Part shown: piece after piece, positions 26,409 to 34,702 of the stretch | How the letters are laid out: each line of letters begins with the position of its first letter | How positions within the stretch are numbered: position 1 is the stretch's first letter | Assembly (NCBI GenBank): GCA_034927345.1 | Contig: JAYFQE010000011.1 | Coordinates: 124,001-188,000 of the forward strand | From: JAYFQE01 sp034927345 | Lineage (GTDB): Bacteria; Bacillota; Clostridia; Saccharofermentanales; UBA5734 | Direction of reading: 5' to 3' | DNA length: 64,000 nucleotides | Translations under genes and position numbers: made by a program | Notes under the pieces: generated by a model | Told to the model about the DNA's origin: nothing | Database searches by the model: none | What the model saw: the letters and a program-made list of their open reading frames with translations, nothing else

Positions 26409-27543
26409 AGCCGGCCTCCTTGAGCAGCCAAGCTGCCCGGACCGCCTGATTGCTGTCAGGCAGAAGCAGTTGCAGGCAGCCGCCTTCATAGGTACGCAAT
26501 TCACGGATCCGGATATTGCTGATATTGATGCCGTTTTCGCCTAACAGCGTGGTAATGTGACCTAATACGCCCGGCCGGTCGGTCACATAAACGGTTAAGG
26601 AGCTATGGGCGGCCAGAGCGCCGCGGCCGTCGACCGGCAGGGTGTTGCGGTATTGAGCCGCCTGGAAAAAAAGCTTGTGCAGCGCGTCCGTATCCCGCGC
26701 CGCCAGCGCGGCGGAAAATTCATCCAGAATATGACGGTAATCATCCAGCAGAGGCAGGAGCGCCGGGCTTGATTCCAGCGTTATCCCGGCCCAAAGGGCC
26801 GGATCTGACGAAGCGATCCGCGTAATATCGCGGAAGCCGCCGGCAGCCAGCCGGGCCAGGGAGCCTTCATCGGAGCGGGCCGCCAATAATGACAAGGCCG
26901 CCGCCGCGACATGCGGCAGGTGGCTGACGGCCGCGACCGCGCGGTCATGCTCGCCGGCGTCGAGATGGACCGGCGTGGCGCCGATCTGGCGGATCAGCTG
27001 TTCAAATCGCCGGACCTCGCCATAAGGCAGTTGGGAATCCGGCCGCAGGCACAAGACATAAACCGCGTTTTCCAATAAACTCTCCGAAGAAAAGGCATAA
27101 CCTTGCTTTTCGGATCCCGCCATCGGATGGCCGCCGATAAAGCGATCCAGGCCGATTTGTTTCATAATGGGTTCTTTCACGCTGGCGACATCGGTAATCA
27201 AGCCGCCGCACCAGGCCGCGGCTTGTTCGGCCAGCGCGGGGATCGTCGCTGCCGGCGTGCAGAGAAAAACCACCTGGCAATCTCTGAGCAAAGCCCATGG
27301 ATTATCCGGGGCTTCCGCCGGTCCGGGCGTTTCTGTCCGTCCCGCCGGGGAAATGTCCAGAATTCCGCCGGCCGCCAGCACGCCTTCGGCCAGCGCCTGT
27401 TCCAGGGCGGCGGCGTTTTTGTCCAGGCCGACGACCGCCAGGCCCGCCCGGTAACGGCAGGCTTTAGCCAGCGATCCGCCGATGAGCCCGAGCCCGATGA
27501 TGCCGACCCGTTGATATGTGTTTATCTTTTTTGCTTCTTCCAT
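26395..27543 (-). CDS. tyrA: TyrA, prephenate dehydrogenase with ACT domain
   Basis: TyrA oxidatively decarboxylates prephenate to 4-hydroxyphenylpyruvate for tyrosine. The 382 residues begin with the NAD-binding turn VGIIGLGLIGGSLAKACR, continue with TDVASVKEPI and FIGGHPMAGSEKQGY, including the conserved substrate histidine, and HDRAVAAVSHLPHVAAAA. Residues about 305-375 are an ACT domain (VTDRPGVLGHITTLLGENGI), so tyrosine feedback is likely. It is the first aromatic gene, starting 21 nt after pilT with an AAAAGG site and no visible promoter or terminator between. Confidence 0.94.
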   Translation of the reverse strand: MEEAKKINTYQRVGIIGLGLIGGSLAKACRYRAGLAVVGLDKNAAALEQALAEGVLAAGGILDISPAGRTETPGPAEAPDNPWALLRDCQVVFLCTPAATIPALAEQAAAWCGGLITDVASVKEPIMKQIGLDRFIGGHPMAGSEKQGYAFSSESLLENAVYVLCLRPDSQLPYGEVRRFEQLIRQIGATPVHLDAGEHDRAVAAVSHLPHVAAAALSLLAARSDEGSLARLAAGGFRDITRIASSDPALWAGITLESSPALLPLLDDYRHILDEFSAALAARDTDALHKLFFQAAQYRNTLPVDGRGALAAHSSLTVYVTDRPGVLGHITTLLGENGINISNIRIRELRTYEGGCLQLLLPDSNQAVRAAWLLKEAGYECD

Positions 27544-27564
27544 TCGATTTACCTTTTATTGATT

Positions 27565-28620
27565 TTATAAATAGCGCAGAACAGCTTCCGGGTTGACCGC
27601 GTAAAACTGCGCGTCTTCGCGGCTGATCCGCCCCTGGCGCAGCAGCGCGGCCAGACTCATGTCCATAGTCACCATGCCCTGGGAGGCATTCATCTGGATA
27701 ACGCCGTCGATCTGGGGCGTTTTGCCTTCCCGGATCATATTTCTGATGGCGCTGTTCACCATCATGATTTCAAAAGCCGGCTGCAGACCGCCCTGGGCGC
27801 CCGGAAGCAGCTGCTGCGATACAACAGCCTGGAGAACGGTTGAAAGCTGAATGCGGATCTGCTGCTGTTGATTCGGCGGAAAAACATCGATAATCCGGTC
27901 GATCGTCTTGGCTGCTCCGACCGTATGTAAAGTCGAAAAAATCAGATGTCCGGTTTCCGCCGCCGTTAAGGCAATCGCCATGGTTTCCAGATCGCGCATT
28001 TCTCCGATCAGAATCACATCCGGCGACTGGCGCAGCGCAGCGCGCAGAGCCCGTTCATAGCTGAGGCTGTCCGTGCCGATTTCCCGTTGGTTGATGATGC
28101 TGCGCTTATGACGATGCAAATACTCGATCGGATCTTCAATCGTCAGGACATGGCAGGACCGTTCCTGATTAATTTTATCAATCAGGGCCGCCAGGGTCGT
28201 CGTTTTGCCGCAGCCGGTCGGACCGGTGACCAGAATCAAGCCCTTTTGCCGTTCAATCAGATTCATAACCGTAGCGGGGATTCCTAAAGCAATCGGATCG
28301 GGCAGCTCCGTATAGATACGGCGGACCGATACGGCGCAGGAGCCGCGCTGCCGGAAAACATTGATCCGGAAGCGGCCGACCTCGGACAGGGACAAAGAGA
28401 AATCCTTTTCGCCGATATCGAGAAATTCCTGATAATCACGTTCCCGCGTAAACAGCTGATGGGCAAAGGCTTCTGTTTCAGCCTGGCTGAAGCGGCTGTA
28501 CTGCGGAAGCTCTAATAATGAGCCGTCGACCTTCAATGTCGGCGGCACGCCTACGGTAATATAAAGGTCGGAAGCATTCCGCGTGACCATTTCCTTGAGG
28601 ACGGTAAAAACCTGTTCCAT
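27565..28620 (-). CDS. pilT: PilT-type pilus ATPase
   Basis: PilT ATPases power retraction of type IV pili at the inner face of the membrane. The 351-residue protein has the GspE/PilT fold: VTGPTGCGKTTTLAALIDK (Walker A), the Asp box VLTIEDPIEYLHRHK, Walker B-like DVILIGEMRDLETM, the His box TGHLIFSTLHT, and the PilT-specific C-terminal AIRNMIREGKTPQI motif. The ATG at 28620 has GGAAGG upstream; an earlier TTG is in the site itself. It is the only pilus ATPase in the window: no PilB is present here, which is unusual for a pilus operon. Confidence 0.92.
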   Translation of the reverse strand: MEQVFTVLKEMVTRNASDLYITVGVPPTLKVDGSLLELPQYSRFSQAETEAFAHQLFTRERDYQEFLDIGEKDFSLSLSEVGRFRINVFRQRGSCAVSVRRIYTELPDPIALGIPATVMNLIERQKGLILVTGPTGCGKTTTLAALIDKINQERSCHVLTIEDPIEYLHRHKRSIINQREIGTDSLSYERALRAALRQSPDVILIGEMRDLETMAIALTAAETGHLIFSTLHTVGAAKTIDRIIDVFPPNQQQQIRIQLSTVLQAVVSQQLLPGAQGGLQPAFEIMMVNSAIRNMIREGKTPQIDGVIQMNASQGMVTMDMSLAALLRQGRISREDAQFYAVNPEAVLRYL

Positions 28621-28622
28621 AA

Positions 28623-29138
28623 TTATCCTTCCCAAACGCCGCCGGAATCATCATCGTCCGTAAACGGCGGCTGCCACTGAACCCACTGTTCGACAGTCAG
28701 GCTGGCGCTTCCGTCGGTTTCGGCGCCGGCTTCGATCTGCAGAACCAGACTGATCCCCTGTCCGGCATCCGCTTTTTCAGCAACCAGAGCTTCCAGACGC
28801 AGCCGACGGCCCGACTGTTCCACCTGACTGGAGACGACCTCCGGATTCGCGGCCAGCTTCTCCTTCAGCCGGTCGGCCAGGGATGCCGCATCCAGATCCT
28901 TTTCGGCAGAACGGCAAACCAGGTCCAGTTCGGCAACCAGTTTTTCCGCTCTGGCGTCCGCCAGGTAATATTGTTGATTCCATTCGGCTTGTTTACGGGA
29001 CAGACGTAAATCGGCAGCTGCCGTAACCAGAGCCAGCACGCCAAAAAACACGAGCAGGACAAGGAGCAGGATGATCAAAGCCGAGGCGGCGCCCCGCCGG
29101 CTGCGCAGACGATCGGGAACCAGGTTCTTCGCGCTCAT
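28623..29138 (-). CDS. Pilus-associated membrane protein (PilX-like)
   Basis: The 171-residue product has a positively charged N-terminus (RLRSRRGAASALIILLLVLL) with one TM helix at about residues 18-42, followed by a helical periplasmic-side domain. The RRGAA...LL...A pattern and the place in the pilin cluster resemble PilX-type minor pilin proteins, which lack the Phe/Glu prepilin signature. The start at 29138 overlaps the previous stop (ATGA) with an AAGGAGA site. The exact role is not known. Confidence 0.68.
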   Translation of the reverse strand: MSAKNLVPDRLRSRRGAASALIILLLVLLVFFGVLALVTAAADLRLSRKQAEWNQQYYLADARAEKLVAELDLVCRSAEKDLDAASLADRLKEKLAANPEVVSSQVEQSGRRLRLEALVAEKADAGQGISLVLQIEAGAETDGSASLTVEQWVQWQPPFTDDDDSGGVWEG

Positions 29139-29584
29139 GAATCCGTCTTCTCCTTCGCAAAATAGCAATCGGTCGTTAAAGCATAAATGGGATTGCCGTC
29201 GGCTTTTTCATCGCCGTAGAGCGTGATCTGCAGCTGCCACAATCCTGAAGGTTCTTCCGGCTGCAAAACGAGCACGGCGGTATAGACGGCCTCCTGCATG
29301 GCGCAGAGGTGAAAATCCGCGTCAAATCCCAATGTTTCGGTCCGCCCGGCGCTCCGGTTTGTCCGCAGATTGAGCAGGACCTCCGGCACATCGGCGGCCG
29401 GCTGCCGTTTCCACTGGTCGGCCAGATCGGACGCGCAGGCCACCGCCTGATCGAGCGTCGAAGCCTTGATGGTCAATTGATTGGCTTTGGCAAACATTTG
29501 CACCACGAAAACGCTGAAAAAAGCCAACATGGCGATCGCCATAATCATTTCGGCCAGAGTAAAACCGCGCTGTCCGTTTTTCAT
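29135..29584 (-). CDS. Type IV prepilin-like protein
   Basis: A 149-residue protein with a classic prepilin leader: a short basic start, then RG|FTLAEMIMAIAML, with cleavage expected after Gly7 and Glu at mature position 5, followed by a hydrophobic helix. The soluble domain (residues 40-149) is not recognised beyond minor pilin-like. It overlaps both neighbours by 4 nt. Processing would need a prepilin peptidase (PilD) encoded elsewhere. Confidence 0.84.
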   Translation of the reverse strand: MKNGQRGFTLAEMIMAIAMLAFFSVFVVQMFAKANQLTIKASTLDQAVACASDLADQWKRQPAADVPEVLLNLRTNRSAGRTETLGFDADFHLCAMQEAVYTAVLVLQPEEPSGLWQLQITLYGDEKADGNPIYALTTDCYFAKEKTDS

Positions 29585-30087
29585 GGGCTGATCCCCCCGC
29601 TCTTTAAACTGATGACCCGCGACCGCTCCTCGGCGCCATTGTCCGAGTAACGCACCAGGGTGACCTTCAGCGCGTCGCTGCCGCCGGATTCCAGATGCAG
29701 TTCGTCAGCCGCGGCAATCTTGCTGGCCATCTCCGGCGTGACCTTCGCTTGATCCGCCACGAAGAGTTCGCATAAATAACCGTCGTGAATATAGATCCAG
29801 GTTAGATAAGTTTCACCGTCCAGAACCTGGCTGACAACCAGCGCCGGACCGCCCTCGAAAGGATCTTTTCTGATGGAAAGCGCATCTGCGGCATCATGTT
29901 TGCGCACCTGGACATTAATATAAGATAAGCCGATCCGTAAATCAGACGTTTCATTTTGCTTGGCATTCAAACGCAAATACGTCTGGCTGCCAATCCCGGT
30001 CAGGGTAAAAACATAGAAGGCAATCAGGATCAGCAAAAACATGACCAGCACGAGCTCGATCAGGGTATAACCTTGCCGCCGCCTCAT
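29581..30087 (-). CDS. Type IV prepilin-like protein
   Basis: A 168-residue protein starting MRRRQG|YTLIELVLVM, a prepilin cleavage site with Tyr at mature position 1 and Glu at 5, then a hydrophobic helix to about residue 28. The rest is a beta-rich domain typical of minor pilins (for example LYSxxxG-like SQVLDGETYLTWIYIHDGYL). It overlaps its neighbours by 4 nt on each side, so translation is coupled. Confidence 0.84.
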   Translation of the reverse strand: MRRRQGYTLIELVLVMFLLILIAFYVFTLTGIGSQTYLRLNAKQNETSDLRIGLSYINVQVRKHDAADALSIRKDPFEGGPALVVSQVLDGETYLTWIYIHDGYLCELFVADQAKVTPEMASKIAAADELHLESGGSDALKVTLVRYSDNGAEERSRVISLKSGGISP

Positions 30088-30407
30088 GACGTCACATCCT
30101 CCAGATGCCGGACATCGATAATCGGATGAACATTGCTGCCGACAACTTCATATAAATACATATATTGATCCTCGTTGATGATCAGGCCATAGTTTTCTTC
30201 CAGGTAAGCCAGGCTGGGCGGATAGACGCCTTCCAGCGCATAACATTGGACGACGGCCCGTTCCACCGCTTCACGCGCGACAATCAGGCCGCTGTCCCGG
30301 CTGCGCCGGTTCAATTCGTTAAAACTGCGGCCGACCATCAGAAGAACCAGCAGAAAAACCAATACGGCAATACCTGTACCTATTGATTTCAGGGAAATCC
30401 GATTCAT
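30084..30407 (-). CDS. Small pilin-like membrane protein without prepilin site
   Basis: 107 residues: a short basic start, a TM helix at about residues 10-28, then a small domain with VVQCYALEGVYPPSLAYLEE, a pattern also seen in GspG/major-pilin-like proteins (AVQxYxxExGxYPPSLxxL). There is no G|F/Y-TLxE cleavage site, so it is either a non-processed accessory protein or a divergent pilin. A GGAGG site precedes the ATG. It is the second gene of the pilus cluster, 13 nt after pilC. Confidence 0.62.
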   Translation of the reverse strand: MNRISLKSIGTGIAVLVFLLVLLMVGRSFNELNRRSRDSGLIVAREAVERAVVQCYALEGVYPPSLAYLEENYGLIINEDQYMYLYEVVGSNVHPIIDVRHLEDVTS

Positions 30408-30420
30408 GTTCAGCCTCCGT

Positions 30421-31476
30421 TCAGCCGATTGAAGCCATGATCTGGACCAGCGGCAGCATAACGGTTAAAAGAATGCCGCCTACAATCAAGGACAGGATGA
30501 TGACGAGAAGCGGTTCCACCAGACTGGTCAGGCGCGTCAGGCGGCTGCCGACTTCGTTTTCATAAGCATGCGCGATTTTGCCCATAACCGTATCCAGTTC
30601 GCCGGTCCGGCTGCCCAGGGCCAGCATGCGGATAAAAAGCGGCGGAAACAAATTGGTTTCCTGCAGAGCGGCAAAAGTCTCCGCGCCTTGCCGGATCTTC
30701 TGCCGGCTTTCGGCAATTTTTTCAGAAACCAGGGCATTGTCCATGACCGATTCCGTCATCGCCAGGGCGGCGTCCATATCGATGCCGCTGCGCAGAAGAT
30801 AGGACAGCGAGACAGAGAAACGGGAAGCATAGATGCGCCGGTACAAAGGTCCCAGAACCGGAAAGCCCAGGCGGGCCCGGTCGACCAGCCGGCGGCCGCC
30901 GGTGCTGACCTTCAGCCAGAGGACCAGCGCAATAATGACAACAACAATGGCCGGCAGCAGCCAATAGGCCTGGCTGGAAACAAACTGGCCAAAAGATAAA
31001 AGGCCTTGGGAGAATCCGGGCATTTTGCCGCCAAAAGATGCCAGAATCTGGCTGAAAACCGGCAAGACGCGCGTCACCAGAAGGATGATGATCGCCAGCA
31101 TCATTAAAAGCAGAATGACGGGATAAACCAAGGCGCTGCGTACTTTTTTCCGCAACTCGCTGTCCCTGAGGTAAAAATCGGCCAGACTGCTCATAATCTG
31201 GTCCAGATTGCCCGAGACTTCGCCGATATGTGCCATACGAACCAGATAGGGAGGAAATGCCTCAAGATTCTCCATGGCTTCCGACAAAGGAATCCGTTTT
31301 TTCATTTCAGCCGTCAAACGCCGCAGGACGGCAGTCTGCCTGGGTTGGTCGGCGCTTTCAGCCAAGAGCTCAATGCCTTCCGGCAACGGGATGCCTGATT
31401 TCTGAACCAGAGCGATCTGCTCGCAAAGCCAGGCTAATTCAGATGCTTCCAATCGGATTTTTTTATCCATGGTCAT
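30421..31476 (-). CDS. pilC: PilC/GspF-type inner-membrane pilus assembly protein
   Basis: PilC is the platform protein on which the pilus motor acts. The 351-residue product has two GspF domains, each with a cytoplasmic helical part and TM helices: about 1-165 (LCEQIALVQKSGIPLPEGIE; TM near 130-155) and about 175-350 (SVSLSYLLRSGIDMDAALAM; TM near 320-345). A longer frame begins at 31548, but the ATG at 31476 has GGTGGAGG 6 nt upstream. It is the first gene of the pilus-aromatic chain, behind an operator-like palindrome. Confidence 0.92.
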   Translation of the reverse strand: MTMDKKIRLEASELAWLCEQIALVQKSGIPLPEGIELLAESADQPRQTAVLRRLTAEMKKRIPLSEAMENLEAFPPYLVRMAHIGEVSGNLDQIMSSLADFYLRDSELRKKVRSALVYPVILLLMMLAIIILLVTRVLPVFSQILASFGGKMPGFSQGLLSFGQFVSSQAYWLLPAIVVVIIALVLWLKVSTGGRRLVDRARLGFPVLGPLYRRIYASRFSVSLSYLLRSGIDMDAALAMTESVMDNALVSEKIAESRQKIRQGAETFAALQETNLFPPLFIRMLALGSRTGELDTVMGKIAHAYENEVGSRLTRLTSLVEPLLVIILSLIVGGILLTVMLPLVQIMASIG

Positions 31477-31529
31477 GAAAAACCTCCACCCGCTCCGGCA
31501 GCCTTGTTCTCTGCCGGTTCTTTGGTCAT

Positions 31530-31564
31530 AGGCTGATGTTACAAACAATTATACACATCAGCCT
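31530..31564. promoter_or_regulatory. 10-bp perfect inverted repeat around the pilC promoter
   Basis: AGGCTGATGT (31530-31539) and ACATCAGCCT (31555-31564) are perfect inverted arms with a 15-nt centre. The putative minus-strand -10 hexamer TATAAT (31553-31548) lies in the centre, so a protein bound to both arms would block or shape transcription of the pilus and aromatic genes. It is too far from coding sequence to be a translation element. Confidence 0.6.
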
Positions 31565-31572
31565 GGTAAATT
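31548..31572 (-). promoter_or_regulatory. Putative promoter of the pilus-aromatic operon
   Basis: A perfect minus-strand -10 TATAAT (31553-31548) with a poor -35 region about 17-18 nt upstream (GGCAAT/TGGCAA). The start would be near 31541, giving a leader of about 65 nt. A weak -35 is consistent with dependence on an activator. Confidence 0.5.
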
Positions 31573-31642
31573 GCCAGTAAACCGCCCGCCGGGCGGCCGC
31601 ATTCATCCGCACGGGAGCGTGGATTGAAATGCTTTTTGATAG

Positions 31643-31648
31643 TATAAT
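31643..31648 (+). promoter_or_regulatory. -10 element of the transglutaminase gene
   Basis: TATAAT stands 50 nt before the start codon. A TTGAAA at 31624 is only 13 nt upstream, too close for a standard promoter, and the properly spaced position reads TGGATT. The promoter is therefore probable but weak. Confidence 0.45.
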
Positions 31649-31698
31649 AGACACAAGTTATGCTTGCCGCTACATAGCCGGAAACAGGGGGTAGTCTA

Positions 31699-33060
31699 TT
31701 GTTCAAATCCACATCTGCAAAACAGCAGCCGGCAAAGCAATGGCTGTTCTTCATACTCAGGCCGGTACGGACCGTCTGGCTGATCTGCCTGTTTTGCGCG
31801 CTTTTATTGTCGACGGCCTGCAGCCCGCTGCATTTTGTCTCCCTGGAATCAACATCCGGCGATGGGACCCGTCAATCCGGCTCCCTTTCGCCAACCACCC
31901 AAACTCAGCTTTCATCCGGCACCACTCTTGAGTCTTCATCTGAAAGCACCGCCGATACGGGCACTTCAGCTGTTGACACTCAGGCTTCAGATACAACCGT
32001 CAGCCAGTCTTCAGAAACGCTGCCGTCAACCGCAGGTTCGTCGGAGGCGGCGACGCCGCCGGCCAACACAACCGTGAAATCTACGCCGACCATCAAGCCC
32101 ACCAAGAAGCCGGCTGCCACAGCCACGCCGACCATCAAACCGACCAGTAAACCGACAAAAGCTCCGACCAGTACGCCTGTTCCGGCGACCCAGGCGCCGT
32201 CCGGTTCGTTTCCCGCAAAAAACTACGGCACCTTTTTCCGGGACAACTACGGCCAGAACAGCTCCATTACCACCAGCACGGCAGATGAAGGCGGGATTTC
32301 GGTCGATACCGGCAGCACGCCTTATGGCGTCGTGCTGATCCGGGTAGACAACATCGCCAGCGACAAACGGTGCAAAGTCATTATCAGTGCCGGCGGCTCG
32401 TCATACCAATATGACATCCTCGACCGGGGGAAGTATGTAGGCTTGCCTTTGCAGCTCGGCAACGGATCTTATCAGCTCAATGTCTATGAAGGTCTGGGCG
32501 GCGATTCCTACTCAAGCAAATGGGGCTTCACTTTTTCGGTCTCGCTGGCTTCCAGCCTCAAACCCTACACCGCGTCTTCCATCATGAGTGATTTCTCACG
32601 CGGTTCAGGCTGTGTCGGCAAAGCGAACAACTTGTGCGGCGGCATTGACACCTCGACGGGTAAAGTGGATGCGGTCTACAGCTGGATTATTAATAATATC
32701 AGTTATGACCGCGCCCTGGCTTCCAGCATATCCAATAAACAGATTACAACGTATGTGCCGGATCCGGATAAAACCTACAGCACCCGCAAAGGCATCTGTT
32801 TTGATTATGCGTCCCTGATGTGCGCCATGCTCCGCTCCCAGGGAATTCCAACCCGCCTGATCGTCGGTCCGACATCGCTTGGCTACCACGCCTGGAACGA
32901 GGTCTTTTTCGAGGGCAAGGGCTGGGTCGTCGTGGCGTCGTTTGAATGGCAGCAGATCGATGGCTCCGGCTGGGTTCTCTTCGACAGCACCTTTGCCGCC
33001 GGCGGCATGAGCGGTTCCGAAATTCAGGGAACCACGCATACCAAACAGAAAACCTACTGA
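31699..33060 (+). CDS. Secreted transglutaminase-like protein, probable lipoprotein
   Basis: 453 residues. A basic start and hydrophobic segment (about 23-40) end in LLSTAC, a possible lipobox with Cys41. Residues about 50-175 are a Ser/Thr-rich linker followed by Pro/Thr repeats (TPTIKPTKKP, TPTIKPTSKP). A beta domain follows, then the transglutaminase/protease-like core at about 290-440 with the triad: Cys in RKGICFDYASL, His in GYHAWNEVF and Asp in WVLFDSTF. It would sit on the cell surface and cross-link or cleave proteins or bind peptidoglycan. The start is TTG, 7 nt after AGGGGG. It converges on paaK with a 3-nt gap. Confidence 0.82.
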   Translation: MFKSTSAKQQPAKQWLFFILRPVRTVWLICLFCALLLSTACSPLHFVSLESTSGDGTRQSGSLSPTTQTQLSSGTTLESSSESTADTGTSAVDTQASDTTVSQSSETLPSTAGSSEAATPPANTTVKSTPTIKPTKKPAATATPTIKPTSKPTKAPTSTPVPATQAPSGSFPAKNYGTFFRDNYGQNSSITTSTADEGGISVDTGSTPYGVVLIRVDNIASDKRCKVIISAGGSSYQYDILDRGKYVGLPLQLGNGSYQLNVYEGLGGDSYSSKWGFTFSVSLASSLKPYTASSIMSDFSRGSGCVGKANNLCGGIDTSTGKVDAVYSWIINNISYDRALASSISNKQITTYVPDPDKTYSTRKGICFDYASLMCAMLRSQGIPTRLIVGPTSLGYHAWNEVFFEGKGWVVVASFEWQQIDGSGWVLFDSTFAAGGMSGSEIQGTTHTKQKTY

Positions 33061-33063
33061 GGA

Positions 33064-34371
33064 TCAATACTGGCGCCGGTCTTCGACGCGCTTTGCTTTA
33101 CCTTCGCTGCGCGGCAGCGTACGCGGCTCGACCAACGTTATTTTGGCGGCAAGGCCCAACGTCGACTGCACGTCGGCATACAGTTTACGTTCAATTTTCT
33201 CGATGTCCTTGATCGAATCGGAGAAAAATGCCGGCGTCATTTCGATCTTGATCTCCATGCGGTCCAGATTATTGATCCGGTCGACATAGATCATGTAGTG
33301 CGGTTCGACTTCGCCGTAATTCAAGAGAACAGATTCAATCTGGGTCGGGAAAACATTGACGCCGCGGATAATCAGCATGTCGTCGGCCCGGCCGGTAATT
33401 TTATCCATGCGGACCGTCGTTCGGCCGCAAGCGCAGGGGCCGTAAAACAAGCGGGTCAAATCATGTGTATTATATCGGATCAGCGGCGTTCCTTCTTTGG
33501 TCACGCTGGAAAAGACCAGCTCGCCGAGTTCTCCTTCCGGCAGCGTGCAATGGGTTTGCGGATCGATAACTTCAGCGATGAAATGATCCGATTGGATATG
33601 CAGGAGATCGCCGGCTTCGCAATTAATGGCAACGCCGGGGCCAAGGGTTTCCGAAAGGCCGTATATATCGAAAGCCTTGATGTTCAGTTTTTCTTCGATC
33701 TGCTGTTTCATGGCTATCGACCAGGGTTCTGCGCCGAAAATGCCGACTTTGAGATGGAGCATGGATTTGTCGGCGCCGTAAGTGGCAAGCTCATCGGCCA
33801 GATGCAGCGCATAAGAAGGGGTACAGGCCAGCGCCGTCGGCATCAGGTCAACCAGGATCTGAATCTGGCGTTTGGTGTTGCCCGACGATACCGGTATGGT
33901 CATCACACCCATTTTTTCCGATCCATAATGCAAGCCGAATCCGCCGGTGAACAAGCCATAACCGTATGCGATATGCAGGATGTCTTTAGCCGTCAGGCCG
34001 GCTGCTGCCAGTGCCCGGCAGCAGCATTCGCTCCAGATCTCGATGTCCTTGCGGGTATAGCCGACCACTTTTTGTTTGCCGGTCGTCCCGGAAGACGCAT
34101 GAATCCGGATAATCTGTTCCAGCGGGACTGCAAATGTGCCATAGGGATAGTTCTCGCGCATATCCTCTTTGTCTGTAAACGGAAGCCGCTCCAGATCATC
34201 CAGTCCGCGAATGTCTCCCGGCTCGACGCCGGCAGCCTTCATGCGGGCTGTATAATAGGGAACCGTGCCATAAAGGCGTTTGACACAAGATACCAAGCGC
34301 TGACCCTGCAGTTCGCGGAGCTGCTCATATGGCATGGTTTCCGCTTCCTTGTTCCAAATGTAGCCGTTCAT
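33064..34371 (-). CDS. paaK: Phenylacetate-CoA ligase (PaaK family), T-box controlled
   Basis: PaaK enzymes adenylate phenylacetate or related aryl acids and transfer them to CoA. The 435 residues have the AMP-binding P-loop ASSGTTGKQKVVGYT near residue 95, the IFGAEPWS and YGLSETLGPGVA motifs, and RIDKITGRADDM-like MDKITGRADDMLIIRGVNVF, with a C-terminal domain ending in the KAKRVEDRR catalytic lysine region. The ATG at 34371 is 7 nt from AGGAGG; the ATG at 34377 overlaps it. It is preceded by a complete T-box with a Phe specifier, so it should be raised when Phe-tRNA is uncharged. That favours a biosynthetic use (see findings). Confidence 0.92.
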   Translation of the reverse strand: MNGYIWNKEAETMPYEQLRELQGQRLVSCVKRLYGTVPYYTARMKAAGVEPGDIRGLDDLERLPFTDKEDMRENYPYGTFAVPLEQIIRIHASSGTTGKQKVVGYTRKDIEIWSECCCRALAAAGLTAKDILHIAYGYGLFTGGFGLHYGSEKMGVMTIPVSSGNTKRQIQILVDLMPTALACTPSYALHLADELATYGADKSMLHLKVGIFGAEPWSIAMKQQIEEKLNIKAFDIYGLSETLGPGVAINCEAGDLLHIQSDHFIAEVIDPQTHCTLPEGELGELVFSSVTKEGTPLIRYNTHDLTRLFYGPCACGRTTVRMDKITGRADDMLIIRGVNVFPTQIESVLLNYGEVEPHYMIYVDRINNLDRMEIKIEMTPAFFSDSIKDIEKIERKLYADVQSTLGLAAKITLVEPRTLPRSEGKAKRVEDRRQY

Positions 34372-34402
34372 GTTCATTCCTCCTGTATTCGAATGAAGCC
34401 AT

Positions 34403-34436
34403 AAAAAAACGCCGTCGTCCCTCTAACGGGACGGCG
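34403..34436 (-). terminator. T-box terminator hairpin upstream of paaK
   Basis: On the minus strand CGCC-GTCCC pairs with GGGAC-(GAC bulge)-GGCG around a short loop and is followed by seven T residues. The 5' arm also takes part in the T-box antiterminator, so the hairpin is conditional. It ends about 30 nt before the paaK start. Confidence 0.88.
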
Positions 34437-34697
34437 GACGTTCCACCGCGATACCACCCATTTTCACGGTTTGTTAAGCCGTGCACTCTGCGGGATACAT
34501 CCATATCCCTGTCCCGATAACGCCGGACAAGCGGGTTGGCCTACTGCCTATTGGTTCAGCCACCGGCTCAGGAGTGAAATTCATCGGTTCCCTGCCCAAA
34601 CCGGCTCTCAGTCTCTGGCCGATCCGCCCTGTCGGCGTTCATCCGATTACTTATCTCCGTCATTGCCTGATCCATGCCTATAGCATGATCATATTAA
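34403..34697 (-). promoter_or_regulatory. T-box riboswitch, Phe (UUC) specifier, controlling paaK
   Basis: The RNA reads in minus direction from about 34697. Stem I contains the S-turn AGUA (34651-34648) and, on the other strand, GAA (34582-34580) followed by one base, then UUC (34578-34576) and A: the standard layout of a specifier loop. AUCGG and CCGAU close the stem. Further 3' lies the T-box GGGUGGUAUCGCGG (about 34458-34445), whose UGGU pairs with a tRNA end carrying A73, as in tRNA-Phe but not bacterial tRNA-Trp. A terminator follows. All parts are in the expected order, so uncharged tRNA-Phe should allow read-through into paaK. Confidence 0.88.
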
Positions 34698-34702
34698 ACG
34701 TC

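Noticed and set aside
31476..31541. T-box in front of the pilus-aromatic operon
   Set aside because: The leader is about 65 nt, with no specifier loop or T-box sequence.
31539..31754. Small minus-strand frame in the pilC/transglutaminase gap
   Set aside because: It overlaps both promoters and the palindrome and has no ribosome site.
33298..34404. 368-codon open frame opposite paaK
   Set aside because: Shadow of a clear AMP-ligase gene; it would also run into the T-box region.
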